DNA from: Semisulcospira habei
Lineage: Eukaryota > Mollusca > Gastropoda > Semisulcospiridae
DNA: 64,000 nt
Assembly: GCA_036245525.1 (NCBI GenBank)
Contig: BTPG01000002.1
Location: 119,222,214 to 119,286,213 of the forward strand
Direction of reading: 5' to 3'
The notes under the pieces were generated by a model that did not search any database, was not told the origin of the DNA, and saw only the letters and a list, made by a program, of their open reading frames with translations. A program made the position numbers and the translations under genes. Each line of letters opens with the position of its first letter. Position 1 is the first letter of the stretch. This document shows positions 46,565-53,041 of the stretch, one piece after another.

Positions 46565-49188
46565 TAGCAGAAATACATTCCTGGACAAGGTTTTGCACAA
46601 ACTGTCGATATGTGGCGACCAGTTCAGAGAGAGAGAGAGAGATGAAATGAAACTTTATTCGCCAACGGATAAAGTAATTAGCACATGGGCCATTTTTCGT
46701 ACTTGACGTTTTTACTCTACACAAAATAGTAAAACAGTGCATCGAGATATAAAGTGTAGTTTCACACACACTCTCGTACAATCATGTTGACTGGCTTGCA
46801 TATATATTATAATGCATGGCAATAGAATAGTTTACAGTAAAAGCATGGTGGATAGATAACATGTTCAGGATTAGTGGATCATGAGGGGAAAAAACAACTC
46901 TGAAGAGTTTATGCTGGACTTAATGATTGGTGCTTAAAGAGGATTTCTATACACAAAGAGAGCGACCTGCAGTGCGGTATGCTCGATGGCAAGGTGTTCC
47001 ATAATGAGCCACCGGAAAATGCATGGCTAGTTTTAAATATGTCAATTCTGGGACGTTTGCATAGCTATTCCGGAGAGACAGACAGAGAGGATAGCAAACT
47101 ATTTTACAGCTGTACCTTTAAATCCGGTGTTAACGACTGACTGCTCCATTTACAAAAATATTATTCCAATAGAGAAAATAACACTTCATCACGTTGTTGG
47201 CCATTTTCGCGCCGTCACAAGACAGCTTTCGGCACACATTGGTAATGCTGTCAAATTGTTCACGAGTATGAACCTCACAATTTCCACAAAGACGATTAGC
47301 GTATATTTAATTGTAGTAAAGTCTTTGATGCACTGACAAATGTTTTGTTTATAGGACGATTTTTTTACAATGCAAGCTGTGTGTCACAGAAGTACATGAA
47401 GTTGGCTGTTTCGCATGGCGTGGTCTAGAACTTTCTGAGACAGACAGTGTTGAAAGAAAAAACTTTTTGCAAACCCGCTATTTTTCCCCGTCTACGTTAA
47501 AAAAAAAAAAAAAAAAAACTCTGCTCAGGCTCCGTTTTGGGGGATAGGGGTTTGTTTTCTTCTCCTAGCAGTGTTTTTGTGTTTTTTTCCTCTACATTTG
47601 AACAGATAAAGGACTTTTGCTTTTCACAGACGCCCAAGCTGTAAAATGCCTCAAACAGTGCTTGCCGTTCTGATTCATAAACCCTGCTGCATTTAAAACG
47701 GCAATTGGAGCAGTCTATTGGTTTATTTTCTTTGCAGGTACTATTTTCCCGTTTCGGATACATACTCCTTTCCCTGCACCCACAAAGCCTTTCTTGAATT
47801 TTTCTTCCAGGTATCTGGCTTGGCAAATTTCTTCATAAACAGCTTTTTTTTTTTTTTTTTTTTTTTTTTTGGGGGGGGGGGGGGGGGGGCGGGGTGGTGT
47901 CTTAAACTTGCCTCGTTTCCTTGGTGTTTGTGGTTTGGGGGTGCTGTGCAAAGGCGATAATGAAGAAGTATGTCGTGATCTAGGAGTTTGTGGTGTGTTT
48001 GGTGGAGACATTTGTTCAATGACTGGACTATTTGGCGTGTCGTATCTGCCACTGATCTCATACATTGTGTCTTCTTGTGTCTTGCTGGTTCCTGGCACTG
48101 TGTCTCTGCTGCCTCGCTTGTCACTGGTACTGAGTCTCCTTGTGTCCCGCTTTAACGTGTCGCAGGTGGGAAAGGAAGTACAGCATCATAGTGTTGGGCT
48201 TCAGTCTCAAGTAGTGACAGAATGATCGGTGATTGATCAACACCAGTGTCACCGGCTTGTGTGTCTGGGTAAAGAATCGTTTCCTAATGAAGCAAGTTAT
48301 TTGAGTATATTATAACCGGCCTCTTTGTGCAGTCAGCAAGCGCCTTCAGCAGCAGATCAGCTGTGTCCTTGCTCCAGATTCCTGGGGCCCGCAGCTGTTC
48401 CATGTTCCAAAAGTATTTTAGGTACCTTTCATTTTCATCATCTTCATTTGTTGTCAGAAAGCAAAATAAAGTAGGTCGCAAATTTGTCCTCAAGGTAATT
48501 GCATATCTGTGTCCTCAGATCAAGCACCGTGATATTCAAGTGCATGAAAACTGCCTCGAAGAAACAGTTTCCGTCTGCAGCTACTTCTACTGAGTACAAT
48601 CCGTTGGCTGAGAGCAGATTCTGAAGCCGACTTCTGTGCACTTCTTGTTCTCTCTGGTGTCGCTTCATCTCCTGCTTGCTCATTGCCTTGGCCAGCTTTA
48701 TATTGCTGCTTTTGGATAATGTGTGTTTGCGTTTTCGTCAGTGAAAGTAAAGGCGCATTTTCGTCACTTTAATCCTCGTTGGAAGGCGTGGGCACTACAT
48801 CAGCTTGAGGTAATTCAGTGACTGGACTGTAAGTGGGATGCTTGATGATGTTGTCATTGTAACTCTCATTTTCTGTAGTGGTCAAGTAGGTTATGTCCAG
48901 GCGTTTGCTCTTTATCAAGGGCTCATCATAGTCATCCGAGCAAGACCACCGTGCACCCTTGATTTTCTCTGATAAAGGCTCCAGGTTTGAATGACACCAA
49001 CTTGCATCCTCTTGCCCTGGCTGCTTGAAGAGTTGCTTGGAGGCTTGAAGGCCGGGGCTCATCGTCAGACAGGCACCAGTTGCAATCTTCTTGGATGACT
49101 CTGGACTGTTGACAAGTCATATTTAAAATAAATCAGTTATCATCAGTCTTTATGTTCGGGGGGTGTGTGTGCATGTGTGCACTGATGT

Positions 49189-49246
<58 letters not shown>

Positions 49247-52200
49247 GGGTTGTGGGGGTTGAGGGGGGGGGGGGCACATAACGGTACACACGCGCACATC
49301 AATTCAGTAGCTAGGCTTCACATAATGATAGTGATACAGATAGAGTTCAAGACAAACTAAAGGGAATCACTGATAACAGTAAATTGTAAACAAGAACCCC
49401 TAACTTATATCGACAAGTCTCAGTACACTGTGAGCCACAAAACTGACCATACTCACTCGAAGTTGCTCAGAATTGGCAGTGGCATTTAGTGGCCAGATTT
49501 AGGTACACATTGCCTTCAGCATCATTCTTTGGTTGGCTGTTCATTCTGTAAAGATGTGCAATTTGTACATGACTATGGATCAGATACAGTAGTAAATGAC
49601 ATTTAATAGCATATTGCCGGGCTGAGGGTGGGGGGAACTTAAAAAAGACTACATTAATTATCATTTTACACTAACCTGCCTCTAAAATAATTTAATGATA
49701 ATCAATAATAAATTGCAATGAGTATTTTACCAGTAATCAATCCAAATTTAACAGTCAATGGTGACGATTACATTTGTACTGAATACTGCACTCCAAAAAT
49801 AGTATAGATGACAGAAATTATGTTACCTGCAAGAACACTGTGAGGCCACTGACTGTGCGATCCAAAATACTCCACTGCCCAGGAATGCTGCACTTTCGAA
49901 GAGTAGTATGAAAACTGGGGTCTTTCGGATAAAACATCCCACACTCTTGGTAGGATGTGGAACAAAAAGGATTTGTAGCTCGTTAGTAACCTAATAAACT
50001 GACATCATGATAACGGTACTCCAGTGCCATGAGATGCGGGCGCCGGTTTCCTGTCGGTGTTATCAACAGTGTTGACAGCAGTAAGGCAGCAGCTAACATA
50101 TACCAGATTTCAGCGGGGGCGGGCGTTGGAATTAACAGATATACTGCAGGTCGTATTTTGAGATACGCTTTCCCTGCACTCTTAATCAACTAAACAAGCT
50201 GACAGCAAACACAGCTTAACTCCAGATACTTGGTTTCGGCAGTCACTTTTTCTGCAAAGATTCGTGAGATAATAAGACCGTATAGCCGTATCTTCAGCAA
50301 CTATGTTTCGGCGGTGATTGATTCTCTCTGTTTGCCTGAACATGTTTTCGGTTCTAATCAATATTTTTAAAACTAATGAAATTTTTTAAAAAAGAAATAG
50401 ATCAGACAAAAGAGCATCGTTTCCTGAGTCTGATGATACCAAAAAGTCAAAATCTCCAAAAAAGTGATATACTACGTTTCGGCAGTCAACCCTCGATATC
50501 ATAGTATGTTTTTGCATCACTACCACCAAACCATAAAATATGACAGTTTCTCAGTTGGGTGGCCCAAGTATTTATGTTAACTCTTAATCACCTATAAGAA
50601 CATACACTGTCTATTCTCCTGTACCTAGAAGATAGTAAGAAAATTACTGAGAAAATGGGTTACTTCACCAAAGCGTCTATAACTTTTTTGAATAGCCAGA
50701 TATTTAAGTCTGGTTTTTTTTTCTTAGCTGACATATGGATGGATAGTATTTTATGTTGTGGTGGAGTATAATTTGATGCCTGTTTATATTATTTACTGTA
50801 ATTAATTACAGGTAAATTAACTGAAAAAATGCACCTTGATTATTTTGATATCTGTCAATGACAAACAAAAGACATAAAACTGAAAAATGTGTCGGTGGGC
50901 GAAAATATGAATGTGTGTGATAGTGGAGTGAGATAATTTTACATTAGTGATCACTATTACCAGGCAATCCACTGATAATCCTTCAGGTAATCGAAGTGCA
51001 CGTATCCCCGTCGGCGGATGTTGCTACAAATTGATCGCCAAGTTCTTCTGTTGTGCGAAAGTTTTGAACATTTCAGCAGGGAAATACTGATAAAAATAAT
51101 CAAGTGGTGTCGCTTCCAACTCAAGTCAGTCAAGTGGAGTTGTTGGGCCCACAAATCGCGTGAAAGGCTGCAAAACAGTCTGAAATTGGCCACTGATGCC
51201 AGATAGCATCGCCGCCGCCATCTTGCAGTCGTCGCCTCGGTAAACACTGCTCAAATACTCCGGTATTTTCGTCATCCCAGTCCGACAGATCGCTAGTATG
51301 TACACTAGATGTACACTAGACACACTTATGTCACTTCCCTCTGGCTCTGAAACTGGATAATTGCCAATTTACTCTGAAATAGCGGTAAACTCTGGGTCAC
51401 TGTCGTGTATGTCGCCATGTTTGCAAACACGTGCGTTAGCGAGCAGCCAGGTGCACGGTAAAACTCTCCCAATTCGACACACACAGTGGCTTAGAGCGCA
51501 TGCCCGGTGTCTAAAGTTAGTTTGACCTTGCCCCTTACAGTATACAATCTCACCTTCTTCACAGAAGAACCCACCAACGTATCACATGACTTCTAAATTT
51601 AGTACCGAGGACGGGCGTCTATGGGCGCTTTAGGTAAAGACCCGAAGGGCGTTTACGGGCGTTATAGGTGATTAAGAGTTAAGTAGGTTTACAAAGCTTA
51701 CTCCTAATTATGAGTGAAATAGCAGCAGTGTACATTTAACCTGGGCAGATTAAATTAACTCACAAACCAGATAGGTGAGGCTAGCGCTGGCAGAATTGTA
51801 CTCAAACCAAGGGGAATCACAGCGCTGGACAGACAAACAGTTAGATCCCCTGCCCCCGCCTATCAGGCACCCAATCGCCAGCCCACAGAGAAATACGCAG
51901 GTATAGAACACGACGATCATTTCCATCCTCTTAACACTTGGGTGGATTCACACTATAGGTACATTCTTTTGCTGGGTAGATTTCAACTGGGTACGCAGGT
52001 TTATGCTTAAATAAAGCAAAGCTGTCTTCTTTAGCATTACTTTGCTATTATGTACTCACCATCCTCAGCTTGACACATTTCCGCTTGTAACCTGTTGCTC
52101 CAACTATGTCGGCCTCAGACACATAGATCACTCCAACATGAGTCGCTGGATGGAAATCCACCACTCCCAGACTGTCCTCATACTGAACATGCACACTACC

Positions 52201-53041
52201 TTTAAAAAACAAAACAACCACAAAATGGAACAGAAGTGAAAAAAATCAAAATAATATGTGCAACAACAAACATAAACATATTCTTCTTTATTGTGTGTCC
52301 ATGCGATATAAACATCTGGATGGGAAACAGGAAAATGAGGTGGCTGTGTGTTTGTGTTCGAGGATGGGATGGAGGGAGAGAGAGAGGACCATTGCCAACC
52401 ACTATTTCTGCAAGATGCATTAAACATGCAGGCACCCAAACAGTAATGATTCCTTGCATTATAAACTGTGTATGGACTTCAGTCAACCCCTTGAATGATT
52501 GTGATGAATGATGATAGTGATGTCCACTTGTAATGCATATCCACTCCATGCTAGCAGCATGCTCAGGGCAAAAAACAACAACAACAAACTTTGGTGCACA
52601 GTAGTCCTAGAATTAAAAATCAAGAAACAGGTGGGTCTTGAGGTGCCTCCTGAAGGTGCCAACAGAGAGGCGAGCAAGAGGCATAAATGAGCTGCCAAGC
52701 AACAAAGTGGACTAATGAGGATCTAAGTCTCTTGCAGAAATTGGTTATATTGTCGCTGTGTCCCGGCAGTAAAGAGATTTAAGCAGCACAGACACTACGC
52801 TGAATTCCCTCCACTTCTCTTAAAAAATAGCTTACACTACAGTCACATAATCTTCAGGTAGACTAACTGAAGGTGGAAAATATGCTGTCCAGAATAAAAG
52901 CATACTTTGCAGCGTGGTCACAAGCTCAGTGCCTCTCCATCGTCTGGTTACAACGATGTGACCCACAGGAACCCTAAGCTCTGCTTTAACAGCTTGACTT
53001 GACTGTGTCTGACTCGAAAAAACACTCGAATTCACCGCCAT
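30287..53041 (-). CDS. FAAP24: FAAP24, Fanconi anaemia core-complex associated protein, six coding exons
   Basis: The joined exons give 239 residues; vertebrate FAAP24 is about 215. The N-terminal part is an XPF/ERCC4-like nuclease-fold domain (about 22-150) with VPVGHIVVTRRWRGTEL, GVIYVSEADIVGATGYKRK, VRGVVIVERTPATTQYY and GLNVIPVSGQAQAAGLL. The C-terminal part is a tandem helix-hairpin-helix domain (about 165-222) with LQSVPKLGEIKAKQLLAKF and ELSQVVGQACAQEVRNFL. Family knowledge: FAAP24 pairs with FANCM and brings it to single-stranded or branched DNA at interstrand crosslinks; its nuclease fold lacks catalytic residues. Splice phases are consistent throughout. Intron 2 is 19 kb and full of nested transposons. 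There is no stop or frameshift. Confidence 0.92.
30685..31038 (-). mobile_element. Solo copy of the 376-bp repeat element, in FAAP24 intron 5
   Basis: Flanked by a 12-bp direct repeat TCTCAAAATTGA at 30673-30684 and 31039-31050. On the minus strand it starts CTCACAAACCAGATAGGTGA and continues TATAACTCGAGGCAAAT into a divergent version of the 376-bp array unit, stopping near ATTCCCCTTTGTTTGTG. The terminal sequence is inverted relative to where it sits in the array, which shows it is a terminus carried at both ends of the element. Confidence 0.85.
31235..31266 (-). CDS. FAAP24: FAAP24 coding exon 5 (32-bp microexon)
   Basis: Only 32 bp, with acceptor TTTCAG and donor CAG|GTAGGC. It joins exon 4 (phase 1) and exon 6 (phase 0) to give KSLHGIGSATQQELSQ, which keeps the spacing between the two hairpins of the family. 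Confidence 0.87.
31372..31597. mobile_element. Hairpin MITE, family A, with a perfect 56-bp palindrome, in FAAP24 intron 4
   Basis: At 31427-31482 the sequence TTCAAGGGTAGTGCCAG... is identical to its own reverse complement across all 56 bases, with no loop. The flanks match the MITE at 8250-8473 in inverse order. The right end is TATGATATGGGTTAA. A (near-)duplicated TATAAAGCCATTGGTCTA follows the palindrome. Confidence 0.85.
31961..32105 (-). CDS. FAAP24: FAAP24 coding exon 4
   Basis: 145 bp, with acceptor TTTTCAG and donor A|GTGAGT (phase 1). It encodes the linker and first helix-hairpin-helix (SVPKLGEIKAKQLLAKF). Confidence 0.92.
32123..32292. mobile_element. Hairpin MITE, family B, in FAAP24 intron 3
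   Basis: It starts TTAACCCTTTTACTGCC. The central part has GCAGAGATCCTCATACACTC and CTCATGAGGATCTATTTCTC. The right end is unclear. Confidence 0.55.
32470..32679. mobile_element. Hairpin MITE, family B, in FAAP24 intron 3
   Basis: The central hairpin has arms GCAAGAGGCATAGATCCTCA and GTATCTATGCATCTTGC around GAGCCCCCGCAAGTGTGGGGG. The right end is GAAAGGGTTAGGGGGTTAA. The body matches 214-427 (CTAGCTGTCC, GTGTCAGCAAGAGGCAT). Confidence 0.7.
32815..32967 (-). CDS. FAAP24: FAAP24 coding exon 3
   Basis: 153 bp, with acceptor CTTCAG and donor ATG|GTATGA; phase 0 at both ends. It encodes ANKVRGVVIVERTPATTQYY and the end of the nuclease-fold domain. It is separated from exon 2 by 19,092 bp. Confidence 0.92.
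32968..33484. other. FAAP24 intron 2, start: no gene
   Basis: Includes (ATCA/ATTG)-type simple repeats at 32999-33075. Otherwise nothing recognised. Confidence 0.5.
33500..34331 (+). pseudogene. RTE endonuclease C-terminus and linker
   Basis: It reads LVIGGSVFQHKDIHKETWIS, NQIDYITISRKWRRSLQD and RGADVASDHHLVIG, the end of the AP-endonuclease domain. A stop follows at 33950. After a frameshift it continues to DKPVKDREGNPISKEQDQRQ and NQPPLSVRPDIPPANV at the array border. Confidence 0.88.
34332..39146 (+). repeat. Array of 12.8 copies of a 376-bp repeat
   Basis: Units start at 34332, 34708 and so on every 376 bp; the last is cut after 303 bp at TTTGAGTAC. Copies are almost identical, with single substitutions seen near 37029 and 38296. 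The array interrupts an RTE ORF; removing it together with one copy of a flanking TA restores the reading frame exactly (GTA|GCA, residues NVAPLKV). Each unit contains GCCTCACCTATCTGGTTTGT near its end, which is the inverse of the terminus of the solo copies at 30685 and 51760. The small hydrophobic ORFs in each unit are not credible genes. Confidence 0.95.
39147..40690 (+). pseudogene. RTE reverse transcriptase and C-terminal region
   Basis: LKNGKAAGPDGIPPEALK, IMLLSVPGKVLTRIILDRLK, GFRKDKSCTDQIAMLRIIIE, IDFRQAFDSVDRETIW, GVRQGCMLSPMIFLLV and DLDFADDFA. A one-base deletion near 39928 causes a TGA right after the catalytic box, and the frame continues as MSQKYQHMQQKTDNLAQ. Later parts: TYLGSIVSATGGSDEDIKAR, LLYGSETWRV and LRKPPQDITRQALQWNPQGK. 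A second frameshift lies near 40600. It ends at 40690. Not functional. Confidence 0.92.
40714..40744 (+). repeat. Left terminal inverted repeat
   Basis: ATATCGAGGGTTGACTGCCG followed by AAAAGCAGTAT. The first five bases are shared with the target-site duplication of the RTE to the left. Confidence 0.85.
40984..41258 (+). repeat. Subterminal 63-bp tandem repeats, about 4.4 copies
   Basis: Each unit contains GACTGCCGAAACACCGTATC, AACATACGACAACC and GATCCTGCAAAGTGTT. The first half repeats the inner part of the terminal inverted repeat. Frames stay open on both strands because 63 is divisible by three; not taken as coding. Confidence 0.9.
41259..41662. other. Left arm of the TIR element: nothing recognised
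   Basis: No ORF with domain similarity. Probably non-coding arm of the DNA transposon. Confidence 0.4.
41663..42641 (-). pseudogene. 3' end of a CR1/L2-like non-LTR retrotransposon
   Basis: On the minus strand the frame 42641-42102 reads CDYASSLWDECSELHFKKLN, RRSVKLIIPNPISTAEKIKS and FSGSSVWNSLPLNIKS, the characteristic C-terminal region of CR1/L2/Rex-like reverse transcriptases. It is followed by a 3' UTR with AATAAATATTCATCA and a (TC)n tail at 41662-41701. 5'-truncated, 179 codons remain open. Confidence 0.85.
42650..46560 (+). mobile_element. Apparently intact zinc-finger non-LTR retrotransposon
   Basis: It has a GC-rich 5' leader of about 630 bp, a single 1075-codon ORF and a short 3' UTR ending in a (GA)n tail at about 46532-46560. 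The 5' boundary is estimated from the change in composition after the CR1-like fragment. I did not find a convincing target-site duplication. It is GC-richer than its surroundings, as expected for a young insertion under recent coding selection. Confidence 0.85.
43279..46506 (+). CDS. Non-LTR retrotransposon polyprotein: AP endonuclease, reverse transcriptase, C-terminal zinc finger
   Basis: 1075 codons, no interruption. Endonuclease (about 8-265): NVACWNVRTMLDK, ALSEVRLPDEG, VIILGDFNARVGQ and CHTDHRLVRCKL. Reverse transcriptase (about 500-780): LKSGKAAGIDGIPPEIWK, YRGITLLSIAGKILARLLL, GFRANRSTTDMVFVLRQL, VTFVDLTKAFDTVSR, GVKQGCVLAPTLF and LLFADDAALVAHT (F-A-D-D at 756-759). The connection region has LLYGSESWALYRS and LRWAGHVSRMEDHRLPK. 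The C-terminal finger CSHCGRTCLSRIGLRSHEQA (about 1047-1066) probably binds nucleic acid. All catalytic boxes are present, so this copy could be active. The fragment at 6170-6905 is from the same family. Clade (I/Nimb-like) is a guess. Confidence 0.95.
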   Translation: MTTTTGLNVACWNVRTMLDKADSGRPERRSALIAHELRRLNIDIAALSEVRLPDEGSLQELGAGYTLYWSGRPASERRLSGVGFMVKTSIATKLENLPTGHSDRIMSMRLPLRHQQHVTLLSVYSPTLLAEPAEKDKFYTDLRSLLQSTPADDKVIILGDFNARVGQDSEAWKGVLGKHGVGNCNDNGRLLLEFCAEQQLVITNTTFQQKDSRKTTWMHPRSKHWHLIDYVLVRQRDRSDVLLTRVMPSAECHTDHRLVRCKLRLHFKPKPKKWGPPKKKLDVASLQRDDVKAAFQTDLQRRLKDTADPVDSSPETLWEQLKTAIAKSSAEVLGFARKKNKDWFDENDVEIQEHLAKKRAAHQAHLAQPSCPVKKSAFRLVCSSLQRKLRDLQNEWWTRLAQRTQLCADNGDYRGFYEALKAVYGPRHLVQSPLRSANGQALLTDNTSILNRWSEYFQSLFSAERTVQEAVVLQIPHLPVKVELDEPPTAEETLKAIHQLKSGKAAGIDGIPPEIWKHGGTALHNKLHDLFLCCWEEGTLPKDLRDAVVITLYKNKGEKSDCSNYRGITLLSIAGKILARLLLNRLVPAIAEDQLPEGQCGFRANRSTTDMVFVLRQLQEKCREQNKGLYVTFVDLTKAFDTVSRQGMWQILERLGCPPKFLNMIVQLHEDQQGQVRLNNDLSEPFPILNGVKQGCVLAPTLFTIFFSMMLKQATVDLDDDDAVYIRYRLDGSLFNLRRLQAHTKTLDQLIRELLFADDAALVAHTERALQRITSCFADAAQLFGLEVSLKKTEVLHQPAPKTVYRPPHITIGESELKSVHQFTYLGCIITSDAKLDKELDSRLAKANSAFGRLFKRVWHNQQLKTGTKISVYRAVVLTTLLYGSESWALYRSQLRLLERFHQRCLRTILGIHWSDYVTNVEVLERAETVSIEALLLRTQLRWAGHVSRMEDHRLPKITLFGELATGHRDRGAPKKRYKDCLKKSLSACQIDHHQWSSLAADRDTWRSTIYKAAVSFEDSHRASLKDKRLRRKNRDAAAQNPGHTFPCSHCGRTCLSRIGLRSHEQACRRRGQLL
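46561..47490 (-). mobile_element. Decayed CR1/L2-like 3' end and right arm of the TIR element
   Basis: At 46621-46700 the sequence parallels the 3' end at 41690: (GA)n followed on the minus strand by AATAAAGTTTCATTTCATC. At about 46960-47060 the minus strand reads a decayed FSGGSLWNTLPSSIP, matching FSGSSVWNSLPLNIK of the better copy. The stretch 47100-47490 may hold decayed coding sequence of the TIR element's gene, but no frame is reliable. Confidence 0.6.
47500..49130 (-). pseudogene. Decayed transposon gene with OTU cysteine-protease domain and Cys-rich motif
   Basis: Minus strand, read across frameshifts. An acidic region with a DCNWCLSDDEPRPSS motif is followed by an OTU domain at 48683-48150: VEVAADGNCFFEAVFMHL (Asp and Cys of the catalytic site), then ERYLKYFWNMEQLRAPGIWS, KRPVIIYSN and finally SPIILSLLETEAQHYDAVLP with the catalytic His. 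A Ser/Pro-rich linker follows. Then come DTWKKNSRKALWVQGKEYVS, GKIVPAKK and CSNCRFKCSRVYESERQALF, a Lys- and Cys-rich pattern I associate with uncharacterised transposon-derived invertebrate proteins. At least four frame breaks, one TAG and a polyC/polyA tract mark it as inactive. OTU domains cleave ubiquitin; why a transposon carries one is unknown. Confidence 0.7.
47841..47892. repeat. PolyT/polyG homopolymer tract
   Basis: About 25 T directly followed by about 20 G. It lies inside the decayed OTU gene. It may be poorly resolved in the assembly. Confidence 0.8.
49185..49275. repeat. (GT)n microsatellite followed by G-rich tract
   Basis: (GT)n from about 49186 to 49239, then GTTGGGGTTGTGGGGGTTGA and a run of about 12 G. 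Likely length-variable. Confidence 0.85.
49276..50468 (-). other. Right arm of the TIR element with possible upstream exon
   Basis: A minus-strand open stretch at about 49826-49975 reads SYQECGMFYPKDPSFHTTLR and KCSIPGQWSILDRTVSGLTV before a GTAAC donor-like site. It could be an upstream exon of the OTU gene, but no family is recognised. Two inverted subterminal motifs lie at 50233-50246 and 50306-50320. The rest is AT-rich without features. Confidence 0.35.
50469..50499 (-). repeat. Right terminal inverted repeat
   Basis: On the minus strand it starts ATATCGAGGGTTGACTGCCG and continues AAACGTAGTAT, two differences from the left copy in 31 bases. Confidence 0.85.
50500..51759. other. FAAP24 intron 2 region with a CpG-containing candidate start site
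   Basis: From 50500 to 50940 nothing is recognised. On the minus strand at 51221 an ATG lies in the context CAAGATGGCGGCGGCG, the YY1-type sequence often found at promoters of housekeeping genes. The following frame closes after 31 codons. An alternative frame, open from 51247, reaches a CTG|GTAATAG donor-like site at about 50960. It could be an alternative 5' exon or an old promoter, but no protein family is recognised. Confidence 0.3.
51760..51936 (+). mobile_element. Partial copy of the 376-bp repeat element
   Basis: It starts CTCACAAACCAGATAGGTGA at 51760 and continues GCTAGCGCTGGCAGAATTGT, the inverse of the right part of the array unit. It ends abruptly near CATTTCCATCCTCTTAA. It confirms that the CTCACAAACC end also caps the other side of the element. 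Confidence 0.85.
52060..52199 (-). CDS. FAAP24: FAAP24 coding exon 2
   Basis: 140 bp, with acceptor TTAAAG and donor ATG|GTGAGT (phase 0). It encodes SVHVQYEDSLGVVDFHPATH and VGVIYVSEADIVGATGYKRK, aligning with the family's conserved YVTEADLV-type strand. Confidence 0.9.
52200..52905. other. FAAP24 intron 1: MITE remnant, no gene
   Basis: A decayed family B MITE lies at about 52640-52785 (GAGCAAGAGGCATAAATGAG, TGAGGATCTAAGTCTCTTGC). Otherwise nothing recognised. Confidence 0.5.
52906..53041 (-). CDS. FAAP24: FAAP24 coding exon 1
   Basis: 136 bp from ATG at 53041 to an A|GTATGC donor (phase 1). It encodes a 24-residue polar leader, then LRVPVGHIVVTRRWRGTEL. The start was chosen as the first ATG of the frame. 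Confidence 0.88.

Larger units (their letters stand above)
40714..50499. mobile_element. Candidate DNA transposon with 31-bp terminal inverted repeats, invaded by retroelements
   Basis: The left end 40714-40744 starts ATATCGAGGGTTGACTGCCG. The right end 50469-50499 is its inverse with two mismatches in 31. Subterminal copies of TGACTGCCGAAAC-like sequence lie near both ends and point in opposite directions: five at 40984-41258 on the left, and two at 50233-50246 and 50306-50320 on the right. Inside is a decayed minus-strand gene with an OTU protease domain (47500-49130). If the outer ATAT is a palindromic target-site duplication, the element proper starts CGAGGG; this cannot be decided here. 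The superfamily is not recognised. Confidence 0.75.
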
